From Rebecca billardiae RCC1528 (taxonomy: Eukaryota; Haptophyta), in assembly GCA_965240325.2 (NCBI GenBank), contig OZ251233.1, forward strand, positions 2,046,001-2,110,000: a stretch of 64,000 nt of DNA, read 5' to 3'. Below the pieces are notes generated by a model. It did no database searches. It was not told the origin of the DNA and saw only the letters and a program-made list of their open reading frames with translations. The position numbers were made by a program, and so were the translations under genes. Shown piece by piece: positions 23,819 through 34,580 of the stretch. Each line of letters starts with the position of its first letter. Within the stretch, counting starts at the first letter, position 1.

Positions 23819-26159
23819 ATGGGCAGCTCGGATGCCCTAGACGCGGCGGTGCGGAAGCTGTGGAATCACGACGTGGCGGGTGGCGACGCCATCTGCCTGC
23901 ACATGCCGCAGCAGCCGTTTGCCGTCACCCACGCCTCTGCCGCGTTCGGCCGGCTGGTCGCCGACCACCAGTTTGCGCGCGACCGGCCTGCGACGCTTGT
24001 CGAGCTGATGGCCAACGAGGCGGAGTTCACGGCTCGGGAGATGTACGGGCGCTTCGTGCGCGTGATACAGTCCGCCCGCCCCCGCAGCACGCTGCCGCGC
24101 CTCACGTGGAAGCCGTTCCACGACCAGTCGAAGGTGCTGGAGACGCAGATGCACGTGATCGACACCCTCACCTACGTCTCCGTCACGCGCGACGTGACGC
24201 TGACGGCGCACAAGGCGCGCCGCGCGGTGTACAAGGCGTCGATCACCGTCCACCGCACGCTCGTGCACGCGCTCAACGACTCGCACAAGAACTCCGTCCT
24301 GCGCGCGCTCACGTACGTGGAGAATGCAAACAACGACCTGCAGGCGATGATGGCGGCGGTCGACAAGTGCATGGGCAAGGACGCCGACGGCGCGGGCGCG
24401 GAGGCGGCGAAGCTGGTGCGCGGCGCGGACGAGACGCGCAGCACGCTCGCCGCCGCCTCGCACGAGCTGCACGTCTCGCTCGCCCACTTCTCCCTCGAGT
24501 GCGCGCGGCACGAGATCAGCGCGGGCGCGTACGTTGTCAACCCCACCTGGCAGGACGTGCGCGCGCTCTTCGCCGGGGCGCACGCGTTCCCGGCGGTGAG
24601 CGTGCGGGTGGCCGGCGCGGTGGGGCTCGTGCCGAGCCTGCGCGTGCCCGACGTCTTCCTCGACCCCACGCCGATGCGCCTCGCCGTCGCCGACGCGCTC
24701 GCGAACGCGCGCGCGTACGGGCTGCCGCCCTTCTGCGTCGACATCGCAGTGCGCTCGGGCGAGCTGCTCGTGAGCGTGAGCAACGCGCCCGGGACGGACC
24801 ACCACCGGATGTGCGAGGTGCTGAACGACAAGGAGACGCTGGAGAGGCTGTTCGAGCAGGACCTCAAGCTGTACGACGCGCTCGCCGGCCTCGCGGCCTC
24901 CGGCATGGACGACGACGACACCGCGTCGGATGGCTCGAACGACGGCGTGCCCAGACGACGAGACCTCGGCGCCGGCCTGCGGTGCGCCGCGCGCGCCACC
25001 GCGCGCGCGCGCGAGTGGGATGCGCGCCGCGCGGCGCTCACGCGCGCGCGCGCCGCCTGTGCCGCGCAGCTTCCTCCGCACCGCCGCCAAGATGCTCGGC
25101 GGAGACGTCTCGCTCGAGCTCACGCCCACGTCCGCAAAGACGACGATCCGCTGTCCCGTCACCGTCAAGTCGGAGGGACGGAGGCTGTGCGCGACGGACG
25201 TGCTGGCCATGTACCGCATCCCGCCGGGGGCGACGGTGCTCGTGGTGGACGACTCGCGCGTGGTGCGCACCACGATGAAGGCGCGCGCGAAGAAGCACCT
25301 CTGCACCGACGGCGTCGAGCTCGCCGTGCTGCCCGACGTGCGCGCCCCCGACGAGAGCGCGGACGCGCGCGACGCGCTCGGCCGGTACGAGGAGACGCTG
25401 AGCGCCATGGTGACCAAGGGGCGCGTGGTGCTGCTCACGGACCAGAACCTGGGCGCCGGGCTGCCGCTGGGCACCGACGTGATCGCCGCGGTGCGCGCGC
25501 GCGTGCCCCACGCGCAGTACAACCTGGTCGCCTTCGTCGTCTCCGCCAACACGGAGGGCACGGACAGGCAGTACTACCTGAGCAAGGGCGCGGACGGCGT
25601 GATGGGCAAGGGCAAGGACGACCTGCTCAACAGCCTGGTGGACATCATGAACGCGTGCACCAGGCGCTTCGAGCCCTCGGCGTGCCGCAAGCCGAAGGAG
25701 AAGGAGGAGAAGGGCGGCGGCGGCAAGAGCGTGCAGAAGACGCCGACCAGGCGCGAGTCCAACGCCAACGGCGGCAAGGCCGCCCCCGCCTCGCCCAAGC
25801 TCCTCCTCCCCCTCGCAGTCGATCCGCACAAGCTGCTCGCTCAGCCGATCGCCGAGGTGCCCGCAGAGGCGCAGGCGCGCGCCGACGCGGGCTCGGACGG
25901 CGGCAGCTCGGACACCACGTCGACCTCCGAGTCGGAGGACGAGGAGGACTCCGACTCGGACAGCCTCTTCACCGACTCGGACTCGGACCTCGACTTCTCA
26001 GCCATCAACATCGACCCGAGCCTGCTCAGCGCAATCGGCATGCCGCTGCCGTCGACGCCGCGGTACACGACGACGTGGAAGCCGCCGTCGCAGTTCGGCC
26101 TGGGCAACTCGGAGGAGATTCAGATCAGGCCGGAGATTGAGGTCACGCCGGCCAGGTAG
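23819..26159 (+). CDS. PAS / histidine-kinase-like / receiver hybrid protein
   Basis: Two exons, 23819-24981 and 25070-26159 (88-bp GT-AG intron), encode 750 aa; the ATG follows an in-frame GTG. The N-terminus (to about residue 110) resembles a PAS fold (PFAVTHASAAFGRLVADH). Residues about 120-260 are helical and could be a dimerisation region, but no canonical HExxxP phosphoacceptor is visible. Residues about 280-405 resemble a GHKL ATPase: DPTPMRLAVADALANARAYG (N-box Asn296) and DLGAGLR/FLRTAAKMLGGD (degenerate G2 box completed across the intron). Residues about 442-580 are a receiver with all key residues: Asp448/Asp449 in VLVVDDSRVV, phosphoacceptor Asp512 in VLLTDQNLG, Ser in FVVSAN, Lys568 in GVMGKG. 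The tail is Ser/Asp/Glu-rich. It probably takes part in phosphorelay signalling; kinase activity is uncertain. Confidence 0.8.
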
Positions 26160-26551
26160 CCGGGCGCGTGGGCGGCACGGGCGGCTCGGCGACGCCCGTT
26201 CCGATGGCTGGCGTACGCTGGCGGCCGGGGGCGCTCTCGCTCTCAGTCTCACTCGATCACAGTAATTGGCCGAAATCGGTTCCATCTGTCAAAATGACTA
26301 ATGCTCAACCTCGTCTACCGCATGAATGGCATGATAGACCGCGTATTATCGTACCCCCAACGAAGCGGCCGGATCTCCCACAAATCGGATAAGATCTCGA
26401 TGAGGGACGGCGACGAGTCGACAACGCGAATGAAGTTCTCAGTACTGCGCAGCGGCGATTGTAACGACGATCGCAGCCGCCACAAGCCGCGTGTGGGTCG
26501 GCCGCGCCGAAGCCTCTGCGCCCACGCGGCGCACGACGACCAGCACTCGGC
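26160..26551. other. Intergenic region
   Basis: 392 bp between two plus-strand genes. It must hold the 3' end of the hybrid kinase and the promoter of the PKA-R fusion. No motif stands out. Confidence 0.5.
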
Positions 26552-28850
26552 ATGGGCACTGGTGAGCTCGTCGAAGAGGCGATCGAGCGTTCCCACATCG
26601 CTGGCAACCTCCTCAAGAAGACCATGTCCCCCGGCGCGACCGCGCTCACGGCCGAGCAGCTCGAGTCGGTGCTCGAGGACCTCACCGCCTCGCGCGCCGG
26701 GGAGCAGGACGTGAAGGGCTTCCTCGGCGCGCACCCGCCGGCGGCACTGCCCGGCACGCTCGATGCGCTCGCCGCCGTGTACAACGCGTACGTCGACTGG
26801 CGCGCTGGGTCAGGCGGAGGCGGCGGCGGCGGCGGCGCGAGCGCAGACCCGCTCGCCGCCCTCCAGGCGGCGATGGAGGCGGACGACGCGGATGCGCTGG
26901 AGGAGGCGATCGACGCCGGCGCCGACGCGAATGCGAAGCTCGGCGACGCGCCCGCCATCACGGTCGCCGCGGAGCACGGCTGCCTCGACCTCATCCAGGT
27001 GCTGCTCGAGAAGGGCGCGTCGGTCGACGCGGCGCGACCGGACGGCTCGACCGCGCTCATCCTCGCCGCGGCCAACAGCCACCAGGAGGTGGTGGAGAAC
27101 CTCGTGCAGCGCGGGGCGAGCGTGGGCGCGACGCGCGCCGACGGCGCGAGCGCGCTCACGCTCGCCACCCACGACGAGATCAAGGCCCTCCTCCACGAGG
27201 CCTCCGATGAGCACGGGCTGGACGAGCAGCTTGCCATGCCGGCCGCGGCCGCGCCGAAGCCCAAGAAGGGGCCCGGCCGGCGCTCGTCGGTCTCGGCGGA
27301 GTCGGTCGACCCGACGAAGACGCAGACGCAGGCGAAGAAGGTGATCGAGAAGGCCGAGGAGGACAAGGAGCGCATCCGCGCCACGCTGCGCAAGTGCTTC
27401 CTCTTCAAGAACAGCGATGCGATGCAGATCACAGACCTGGTGTGCGCGCGGCGCGCGCGCGCGCTCGCGCGGACGGCGCGCGCGCGCGCTCTCGCGCGCA
27501 CGGTCGTGCGCGCGGCCGCGCGGCGCGACGGCGCGGGCGCTTGCGCACGCTGTGGGACGTGTTGCCTCCTTCCCTGCGGCCTGCCGGCGCGCTCTCACCG
27601 GAAAACCCCCTCCACCGCCTTGCTCCGCTCTGGCCGCGTGCGCGCGCGTGTGTGCGTGCTGCTTCGGCCGCCCGGCTGCGGCTTGGTGGGGCCCGCAGGT
27701 GAACGCGATGTACGAGGTGCGCAAGCCAAAGGACGCGGACATCATCGTAGAGGGCGACCGCGAGGCGAACGAGTTCTTCATCGTCGACTCAGGTGCGCGC
27801 GCAGGCTCCCAGCGCGCGTGTGCGCGCGCACAGCCGCTGTGGCTGCACGCTGTGCCGTGCGTCCGTGCCCCGCGCGCGCGCGCGCACGCCGTGACACGGC
27901 CCGTCTCCGGCGCACGGCGCCCCGCAGGCGAGGTGGACGTGTACAAGGGCAAGAACGACGACGGCACTGACCGCAAGCTGATCACCTTGCCCGTCGGCGC
28001 CGTCTTTGGCGAGCTCGCGCTGATGTACAACACGCCGCGCGCCGCGACGATCCGCGCGGCGAGCGACGAGGTCGTGCTCTGGGCGATGGACCGCGACTCG
28101 TTCAAGCAGATCGTCCTCGTGCAGACGATGCAGAAGCGGCTGCGGTACGAGGCCTTCCTGGAGAAGGTGGAGCTGCTCAAAGCGCTGTCCAACTACGAGC
28201 GCGCCACCATCGCCGACTCGTTCGAAGAAGTCCACTTTGCGAGCGGGACCACGGTGCGCGCCGCGCCGCGCGCGCGCGCGCGGAGGCGGCGCGGAGGGCG
28301 CGGCCGCTGCGCCCCGCGCGCGCGGCGCCGCCCGCGCCATCCCGCCTTGGGCCCGAGCCCGCGCGCGTGGCCCCGCGCGCGCCCGTCCGCCTCGCGGCCG
28401 CAGATCATCGAGGAGGGCGCGGTGGGCGACAACATGTACTTCCTCGTCAGCGGCAAGGCGAAGGCGCTCAAGGCGGGCGCGCAGGTGGAGACCTACGAGG
28501 AAGGCCAGTACTTTGGAGAGCTCGCGCTGCTCAACGACGAGACGCGCCGCGCGAGCGTGGTCGCCGAGACGGACGTCGAGCTCGTCTCGATTGACAGGCC
28601 AGCGTTCGAGCGGTGAGGGCCGATGGGCGCGCGCGAGGGGGCGCGGGCGGGCGCGGGCGCGTGGCGGGTGGCGACAGCCCACAGCGCCGAGCGGCCGCGC
28701 GCATGGCGGCTCACGGAGTGCCGCGCTCGCGCTCGCCCGCGCCCCGACCCTGCGCGCGCGCCCACCCGCAGGCTGATGGGGCCGGTGGTGCAGGTGCTGC
28801 GGCGGCAAGCGTCGTCGTACGCCAAGTACGTCTCGAGCGAGCTGGAGTAG
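26552..28850 (+). CDS. Ankyrin-repeat / cAMP-dependent protein kinase regulatory subunit fusion
   Basis: Five exons (26552-27439, 27699-27792, 27928-28253, 28404-28612, 28772-28850) encode 531 aa; all introns are GT-AG, GC-rich and in matching phase. Residues about 97-225 form about three ankyrin repeats (AEHGCLDLIQVLLEKGASVD; NSHQEVVENLVQRGASVG). GRRSSVSAE follows, a PKA inhibitor sequence with phosphorylatable Ser246, as in type II regulatory subunits. Two cyclic-nucleotide cassettes come next. Cassette A has the phosphate-binding motif FGELALMYNTPRAATI (cAMP type). Cassette B has FGELALLNDETRRASV and ends RLMGPVVQVLRRQASSYAKY. The role is to hold and release a PKA catalytic subunit on cyclic nucleotide binding. 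The usual dimerisation/docking four-helix domain is not evident at the N-terminus, so ankyrin repeats may take over anchoring. Confidence 0.9.
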
Positions 28851-30222
28851 GCCGAGCGTGCGCGGGGGCCGGAGCCACGCCCGACCGCGGGAGGAGTGGA
28901 GAGACGCACGCGTGTGCGGGGGCTCACTGCGCACAGCACACGCCAACAGCTCGGCGCCGGATGGCAGGGCACACCGAGCTCGTGGTCGGCTGTGCGTGCG
29001 GCGCAATGGACACCGAGCACTCGCTCGCCAACAGGAAATGGCGGTGCGTGCATGCAAGGCTGCAAGCAGATCAACCCGTGCTCGTAGTACTCGGACTCCT
29101 CGCGCCGTGTGCCCGCGCTGCGGAGGAGCGGCGCGGCACGCGACTGCGGCGCCAACGTCACCGATGAATCGCCTATGCGCGCACAGTTCGTCGAGCACTG
29201 AACTCAACGTGCTCTCACAGTCGGACCAGGCCGAGTGCGAGAGCTGGACAGCGGCGCAGCCCGCATTCTCCTCGCGGCACGGGCGCAGGCAGCGTATGGC
29301 ATCGACAGAGTCCCGCTCCTGATGCCGAGCTGCAGCGGCGGAATCACGGTCCGGAGCCGCCGGACCGACGGAGTTCGGGCACTTGACCACGCAACGCTGC
29401 CAACGGCCGCCGGGCCGGTCCCGCAGTCCGTCGCGGTCCGTCCGGGACGCCATCCCGCCGATCATCCCGCGGACACCGGGACCGCCGTATGAGTGTAGTC
29501 AGACGACCTGTTATTAGTGGCGAGGCGGTCAGCTGCCACCCGGGAACTCAGGAAGTGCCGCAGTGGCCGATAACTCGGCAGTACGCCGTGATCTGTGATC
29601 ACACACTATGTCAAGCGTATGACAATCAGAGTCAGAGACAGAGAGAGTCGAGACGGACTGACGGTCTCAGAGTCATGTCAGTCGTAATAACAGACACAGG
29701 TAGGACGGCGCAGGAATCTCCTGATTCGTCGTCGGCAGTGCCCGCGATCGTCGACATTGACGAAGTCGGCGCTGGTGGCAGAGCATAGCCTGAACCGCGA
29801 TCGAATGGCTTGAGCGCGGCCTTGAGCTGCTGGAGCGCGATCCACCTGCGCTGCGCGGCTCGCTGAGACGCCGGAGCATATCTGCATATTCAGACGGCGG
29901 CGGTGCGGCCTGGGTTTATGATAATCATAAATCATCGGGTGCTGATATAATGAATAGTAGTTCTCTGACGGCAATCAGTCGGTTCCCGCAAAGCGTTGGA
30001 GAACTCGTGGTAGGCCCGCAACGACCTAGCAAAAATGTTGATTGGCAAGATTGCCCCTCTTGAACTCTAATAGTGATGAAAGTAGCCAGATGAATCACAA
30101 GCTGAACACGAGCGCGACGCTGGTTGGTCGATTTACAGTAGGAGCGATCAACGACATCACGGTTAGATTCATCTGATTGGTAGTTGGTGCCCGGGAAGAC
30201 CGGGACCATACCTCTTCGCGTG
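28851..30222. other. Intergenic region, no gene seen
   Basis: 1.4 kb. Long minus-strand frames extending from the PKA-R gene into 29465 are antisense shadows. 29500-30180 is closer to 50% GC and looks non-coding. Confidence 0.55.
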
Positions 30223-30675
30223 ATGGGCATCCGCGGCGAGGAGAGCGCGAGCGGCGGTGTCTCGCTGTACGTCCCAGAGTCAAGCGTCGCGTGCATCCAA
30301 GCCGCTACTTCGCTGGCGTCCGGCAACTTCTCTCTCGGCTGGTTCCTCTCGACCGCATACACAATCATCTTCCTCTTCCGGCTCGGCTTCCCGCGCACGC
30401 TCGCCGACACGCTGGCGATGAAAGTGCACATTCCGTTCGCGACGCTCTTCGTGCTTTGCTGCGCTTGGAACACCTACCACACGCCCAGCCACGGGGATCT
30501 ATACCGCAAGCTTCACGTCGTCGTCGGCTGGACTGCAATGGTGACGGGTGCGTGCCATGTGCTCTCCGGCGTGGCGTACTTTCTCGAGGGCTCGAGCACG
30601 CTACCGCTGAGCATGCAGGTCTTGATGTGCACGATCGCGCTGATGCAGCTCTCGCTTCAGGCGCTTGGCCTCTAG
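30223..30675 (+). CDS. Small multi-pass membrane protein, function unknown
   Basis: 150 aa from ATG 30223 (preceded in frame by a non-ATG stretch). Four hydrophobic segments are visible: GWFLSTAYTIIFLFRLGF, HIPFATLFVLCCAW, KLHVVVGWTAMVTGACHVLSG and LSMQVLMCTIALMQLSLQAL. Several His residues lie at segment edges (KVHIPF, NTYHTPSHG, RKLHVVVG, ACHVLSG), somewhat as in cytochrome-b561-type or DUF2306-type heme membrane proteins. This is only a suggestion. The frame stops at TAG 30673-30675, overlapping a possible GT donor (TA/GTGCGCCG). Coding-like sequence continues downstream (MTYLYYTSGVLIAS at about 31046, and 31607-31883), so the annotated stop may be intronic and the protein longer. Confidence 0.55.
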   Translation: MGIRGEESASGGVSLYVPESSVACIQAATSLASGNFSLGWFLSTAYTIIFLFRLGFPRTLADTLAMKVHIPFATLFVLCCAWNTYHTPSHGDLYRKLHVVVGWTAMVTGACHVLSGVAYFLEGSSTLPLSMQVLMCTIALMQLSLQALGL

Positions 30676-31606
30676 TGCGCCGCTCGCGCCTCGCGTGCTC
30701 ACTCACACGCTCCACCTTCCACGCACCGCTGTGGCTGCGCTCGCTCGGCACAAACTCTGATACTCACTCGAGCGTGCCGCCCACGCCTCCTCCTCCTCCT
30801 CCCGCCCTGCCTGTGCCGCTGCCAGCTACATCCGTGTGAACACGTGGGTGCACATGCACATGTCTATGTACGCGTGCCGCGCGATCCTCCGCGCCTGCAT
30901 CGCTGGGAGTCCCGCGGAAGCGTGGCCATGCCGACGAGCAGCTTTGCAGCGCCGCATGCATGCGAGTGTGCCGTGTGCGGCCGCTGACTGCAACTGCCGG
31001 CGCGCCCCGGCACCACCGCTGATTTGCGACGGCTCTGCGCAGGATGACCTACCTGTACTACACGTCGGGCGTCCTCATCGCAAGTGCGCGCCACCTTTAA
31101 TTTGCAGCGAGCGAGCGACGAGCCTGTCTGTCTGTCTGTTGGTTGGTTGGTTTGGAACGCCCAATGGGTGGCAACCTTCGCTGCCCGCCTGTGCACCCGT
31201 TGGGTGTGGCGCTCACTACTGCTCGCGCGAACCGAACCGCGCGGTCGCTTGCGTGTGCGCCAACCCGTGTGCGCGCAGTCAACGTGAGTGTGGAGGCGTG
31301 GAGGAGCGCATGCGTGCGCACCGCCACTGTCTGGCTGGCTGCGGGCCGCTGGCAGCCTGCGCTGGCCGTGCGCGCGCCGGGATGCAGATGGCGGGCGAGG
31401 CCTCCATCCGGTCTCCTGCACGCTGCGCGCTGACTGCCTGCGCAAGCTGCGTACGACCGCACGATGCGCGCACACGTGCTCGCCCCACCGACTGACACGC
31501 ACACACCCTGCCCCTGCGCGCGCTGTGGCATACACTCGCGGTGTCCCGCCCACTTGCCAACTGGGCGGACGCGATGCGCGTCGGCGCGCTCCCAGTGGGT
31601 CCCCAA

Positions 31607-31883
31607 GATGCTCAGTGGCCACCTGCTGGATGGCTCGCTCCAGACAAATTGGACGTTCCTTGCGATGGTCGGCGGACTCCTGCTCGGCCAGAGGGCGATC
31701 GACCACGCCAAGCGGACGATGGACTTGCGAAACGCAGCGCAGCTGCGTTGCCCGCATGCCGCAGCCCACGGAGGGTTGTGGGAAGGTGAGCCTTCCGACT
31801 CCGAGGCGGCGACGAGGGCTGTAAGTGTCGCCGAGGCGATGCGCTTTGCGCATCCTCACCTGCCCACCGGGGCGCACCTGTGA
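31607..31883 (+). CDS. Possible downstream exon, one transmembrane segment
   Basis: The open frame WVPKMLSGHLLDGSLQTNWT followed by FLAMVGGLLLGQRAIDHAKR and TMDL has a hydrophobic helix and ends at 31883. Its upstream sequence has CCCAG acceptor-like sites. A short piece at about 31040-31081 (GCGCAG/G ATG ACC TAC..., then CGCAA/GTGCGC) could be an intervening exon. I could not join these to 30223-30675 with consistent phase, so this is a low-confidence exon and not a gene call. Confidence 0.3.
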
Positions 31884-32772
31884 GGCGCGGCCTGCTGCTG
31901 AGTACCTCATGCCGCGTCATCGCCATCGTCTGGGGCCGCAGCGGCGTCGTCAGCGCTTAGTTTGAATGAAGCTGCTGTTATCGTCAGTCGTCTCTGTCGT
32001 CTGTGACATCGGGCTCGGCCCGACGGCCCAGCATCGGCGTCGGGGTCAGGCGGACCGATGTTCGGGCGCCATCGGCGCGACGACGATGCCGCGTATTGCT
32101 GATGCCGTAACTCACTCAGCACTAGCCACTGGATTGGCAGTACGGCCCCGCGGACCGCCGGCTGCGCCCGGCGGTCCGCGGCTGAGCCTGAGCACTCTGC
32201 ACGACTGTCGTCAGCAGATTCTGAGTCCGCCATCATATTATATATATATTATTATTAGCTGTTCGATGACTAGTCACGAGTCAATCTTGAACCTGAAGCC
32301 ACTTGAAGTCCATGCTGATTGAGATCTATAAGCAGGCGGAGGATAGCAGGCGGATGATGATCGATTGAAGCAGCCCGCCGCGCGCGCTTGGTCGCAAACG
32401 GCACTCGCGGCCCGTCGGCCGCGTGCATAAGCAGTGCATCGTCGGCCTCCGCTTCCGACTAGCGCGTCTCAGCGGCTCCCGGGACACTCACTCGGTAGTT
32501 ATAGCTGCTCTATAACGCCACGATATATATATATATGATGGGGATAGCTGATACGACGATTTATTACCGCGCCACGCTGTCAAAATATTATATAGATAGC
32601 TCTCGGCGGCGCAATGATCGCCAGATCGGAACCGTGACGCCACCGACGTAGCGAGCCGGCTGCGTGACCTCCCGTACAGACAGGTGCGAGCATATACGAT
32701 CCAGCACATGTGGCGGATGCATATGCGTCGTATATCCTGCTGCGTCGTCACTGCATGATGATGAGACCATCG
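31884..32772. other. Intergenic region, no gene seen
   Basis: 0.9 kb of mixed composition with (TA)n runs near 32232-32250 and 32522-32536. No supportable coding frame. Confidence 0.55.
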
Positions 32773-33615
32773 TCATCGTCGCCGTCGGCGCAGCTCCACG
32801 TCCCACCGATGGTGCGCTGCGCAGACGGATGTGGATGCCATGGTGGAGAGGGGTGTGGCAAACGTCGCCAGCTCAGCAGCTGAGGCTGCGCACAGCCGGC
32901 GCATGCTCGCGTTCAAGGCCTGCGGGCGCAGCCGTGCGCGCGGTGCGCTGCCCGCCGGGACGGCGACGGAGAGCGGGCGCACGAAGCCCGGGTGCGCTTG
33001 CGCTCGCAGCGCAGCAGAGACTGTCTCAGCCGTGCCGATCAGCGTGTCCTTGCCCCTTGTGGAGCACAGCGAGTGCTGCGGCTGGAAGTGCGGTGTGATG
33101 CGGCGCACCGCCGAGATGGGCAGCGAGCTCAGCATCTCGATCGCCTGCGCGTACTCGTCCAGGTGCAGGCACGGGACGGTCGCCATCGTGCGCCTGAGCG
33201 GCAGTGGCACCACGTAGCGCAGCTCAAGGAAGGTGCGCGGACGGTCGCCATGCATGCACGGCATGCGCTGCTGCGGCGCGCGCGCGGGGCAGCACGCGGC
33301 GTAGCGGTGGAAGAGGGCGAGGTAACGCTCGGCCGGATCGGCGACGACGATGTACGCCTGCGTCCCCGGCGTCGCCTCGGAGAAGGCGAGCGACGCGTTG
33401 CCAGGCGGAGCCCCAACGCTGATCGGCGTGTCGGCCGGGTCGGGCACTCTGGGCGGAGAGGGCGCGCCCGTGATCGAGGTCCACAGCGCGCTGATCAAGT
33501 GCTCGCTGCCACACGCGTCGCACGTGCACAGGCTCAGCGAAGGGCCGTGCCGTGGGGACCAGCTCAAGCCCACGCCCGAGGCGCCCGCGATGAGTATCCG
33601 GAGCCAAGCCGCCAT
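32773..33615 (-). CDS. Sulfotransferase family 2-like protein (carbohydrate sulfotransferase)
   Basis: A single-exon 280-aa protein. Recognisable blocks: AYIVVADPAERYLALFHRYA, matching the 3'-phosphate PAPS site (VRDPxxRxxSxf, here ADPAER...), then FLELRYVVPLPLRR, then RRITPHFQPQHSLCSTRGKD with TLIGTAETV. The last is the H-x-x-PQ...C....D.IG..E block of chondroitin/HNK-1-type sulfotransferases. The 5'-phosphosulfate loop is poorly conserved (CDACGSEHLISALWTSITG), so activity is uncertain. The N-terminus (MAAWLRILIAGASGVGL) could be a signal anchor. The family transfers sulfate from PAPS to sugars in the Golgi. The ATG lies only 11 bp from the end of a MITE (33627), which must form its upstream region. 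Confidence 0.65.
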   Translation of the reverse strand: MAAWLRILIAGASGVGLSWSPRHGPSLSLCTCDACGSEHLISALWTSITGAPSPPRVPDPADTPISVGAPPGNASLAFSEATPGTQAYIVVADPAERYLALFHRYAACCPARAPQQRMPCMHGDRPRTFLELRYVVPLPLRRTMATVPCLHLDEYAQAIEMLSSLPISAVRRITPHFQPQHSLCSTRGKDTLIGTAETVSAALRAQAHPGFVRPLSVAVPAGSAPRARLRPQALNASMRRLCAASAAELATFATPLSTMASTSVCAAHHRWDVELRRRRR

Positions 33616-33624
33616 CGTGACGAC

Positions 33625-33817
33625 CTACAGTTTACTAAGAATAAGAGACGCACACAGCTCAGGCAGGCGAGATTGATACAGGCCTCGCAGGCGGACGGCT
33701 GAACGATTTTTTCCGGCGGCGCTACCATCGGCGACGGCTTCATGGGCGGTGACAGTTGGCGGGCGTCAATCTCGCCTGCCTGAGCTGTGTGCGTCTCTTA
33801 TTCTTAGTTAACTGTAT
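33625..33817. mobile_element. Tc1/mariner-like MITE, about 190 bp
   Basis: Two 45-bp copies in inverted orientation (33627-33671 and 33771-33815) enclose about 99 bp. The outer ends read TA-CAGTTTACTAAG on the left and TAGTTAACTG-TA on the right. This gives terminal inverted repeats bounded by TA, as for Tc1/mariner insertions, whose ends commonly read TACAGT. No coding capacity. The same 45-mer occurs singly at 2074-2118 and 9746-9789. Confidence 0.75.
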
Positions 33818-34225
33818 CATCATACGTACAGGTGAATACGGGTGAACTGGACCACCGCCCTTGACTGGACAGTGGCCGACCCCACTCCGACGCAGAGGCC
33901 TCTCTGGGACTAGTGGGAGCATTGGGGTCCAAGGGGCGCCAGGGACGGACTTCAGGGGGTCCCTGGAGCCTTCCGCCGCAGCGCGCTTTCTGCGCTGCGG
34001 GCCCGTCTCCCCGGGCGCGTGGCGGCCGCAATGGCACTGTCCAATTAGCCCCTAGCACTGGCTGAGGCATGGGAATCGAGCTCAGGGACGCGCGCACGGA
34101 GGAAAAGCGTGTGCAGCGGCTCGGACGGTTGCTCTGGGACCTGCCCACGCCAGCGCAACCGCGCCTTGCCTCGGAGTCCGCCCTTCCTGAGTCCGCGCAC
34201 GCGCCTTGCGGCTTGAAACGCTGGC

Positions 34226-34253
34226 GTTCGGCCTTGTGCGCACAAGGCCGAAC
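34226..34253. repeat. 28-bp perfect palindrome
   Basis: Each half is GTTCGGCCTTGTGC and there is no spacer, so it could extrude a cruciform. It lies in a gene-free stretch (33818-34580). Function unknown. Confidence 0.85.
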
Positions 34254-34459
34254 TCACGAAACAAGGCGAAGGCGGCGAGAAGCGCGACCTGGCGCGTGCG
34301 CACTGCGCAGAGTGACGAAGTCCCGCACGACTCCCACGGGCGCATTCGACCAGGTGAATTCAGCGATCTGCGATGAACATCGTGCGCCGTCGTGGCGACC
34401 TGTATACGTGTAATGGGGGTATAGGTCGTCCGTAAAAGCTAATGTAGCTACTAGTACTA

Positions 34460-34533
34460 CTCGCCTGCCTGACGGCTGTGTTCGATCGTCTCTGACTCTT
34501 ATAACTTATTATGAATTATCTGAGTAAACTGTA
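34460..34533 (+). repeat. Diverged copy of the 45-bp repeat
   Basis: CTCGCCTGCCTGACGGCTGTG, then a stretched and altered middle, then TGAGTAAACTGTA. The order of blocks matches the dispersed 45-mer with insertions. Confidence 0.55.
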
Positions 34534-34580
34534 CTACGGTAACTACTGACTGAGTTACTGAGACGATCGTCGTTTACAAA

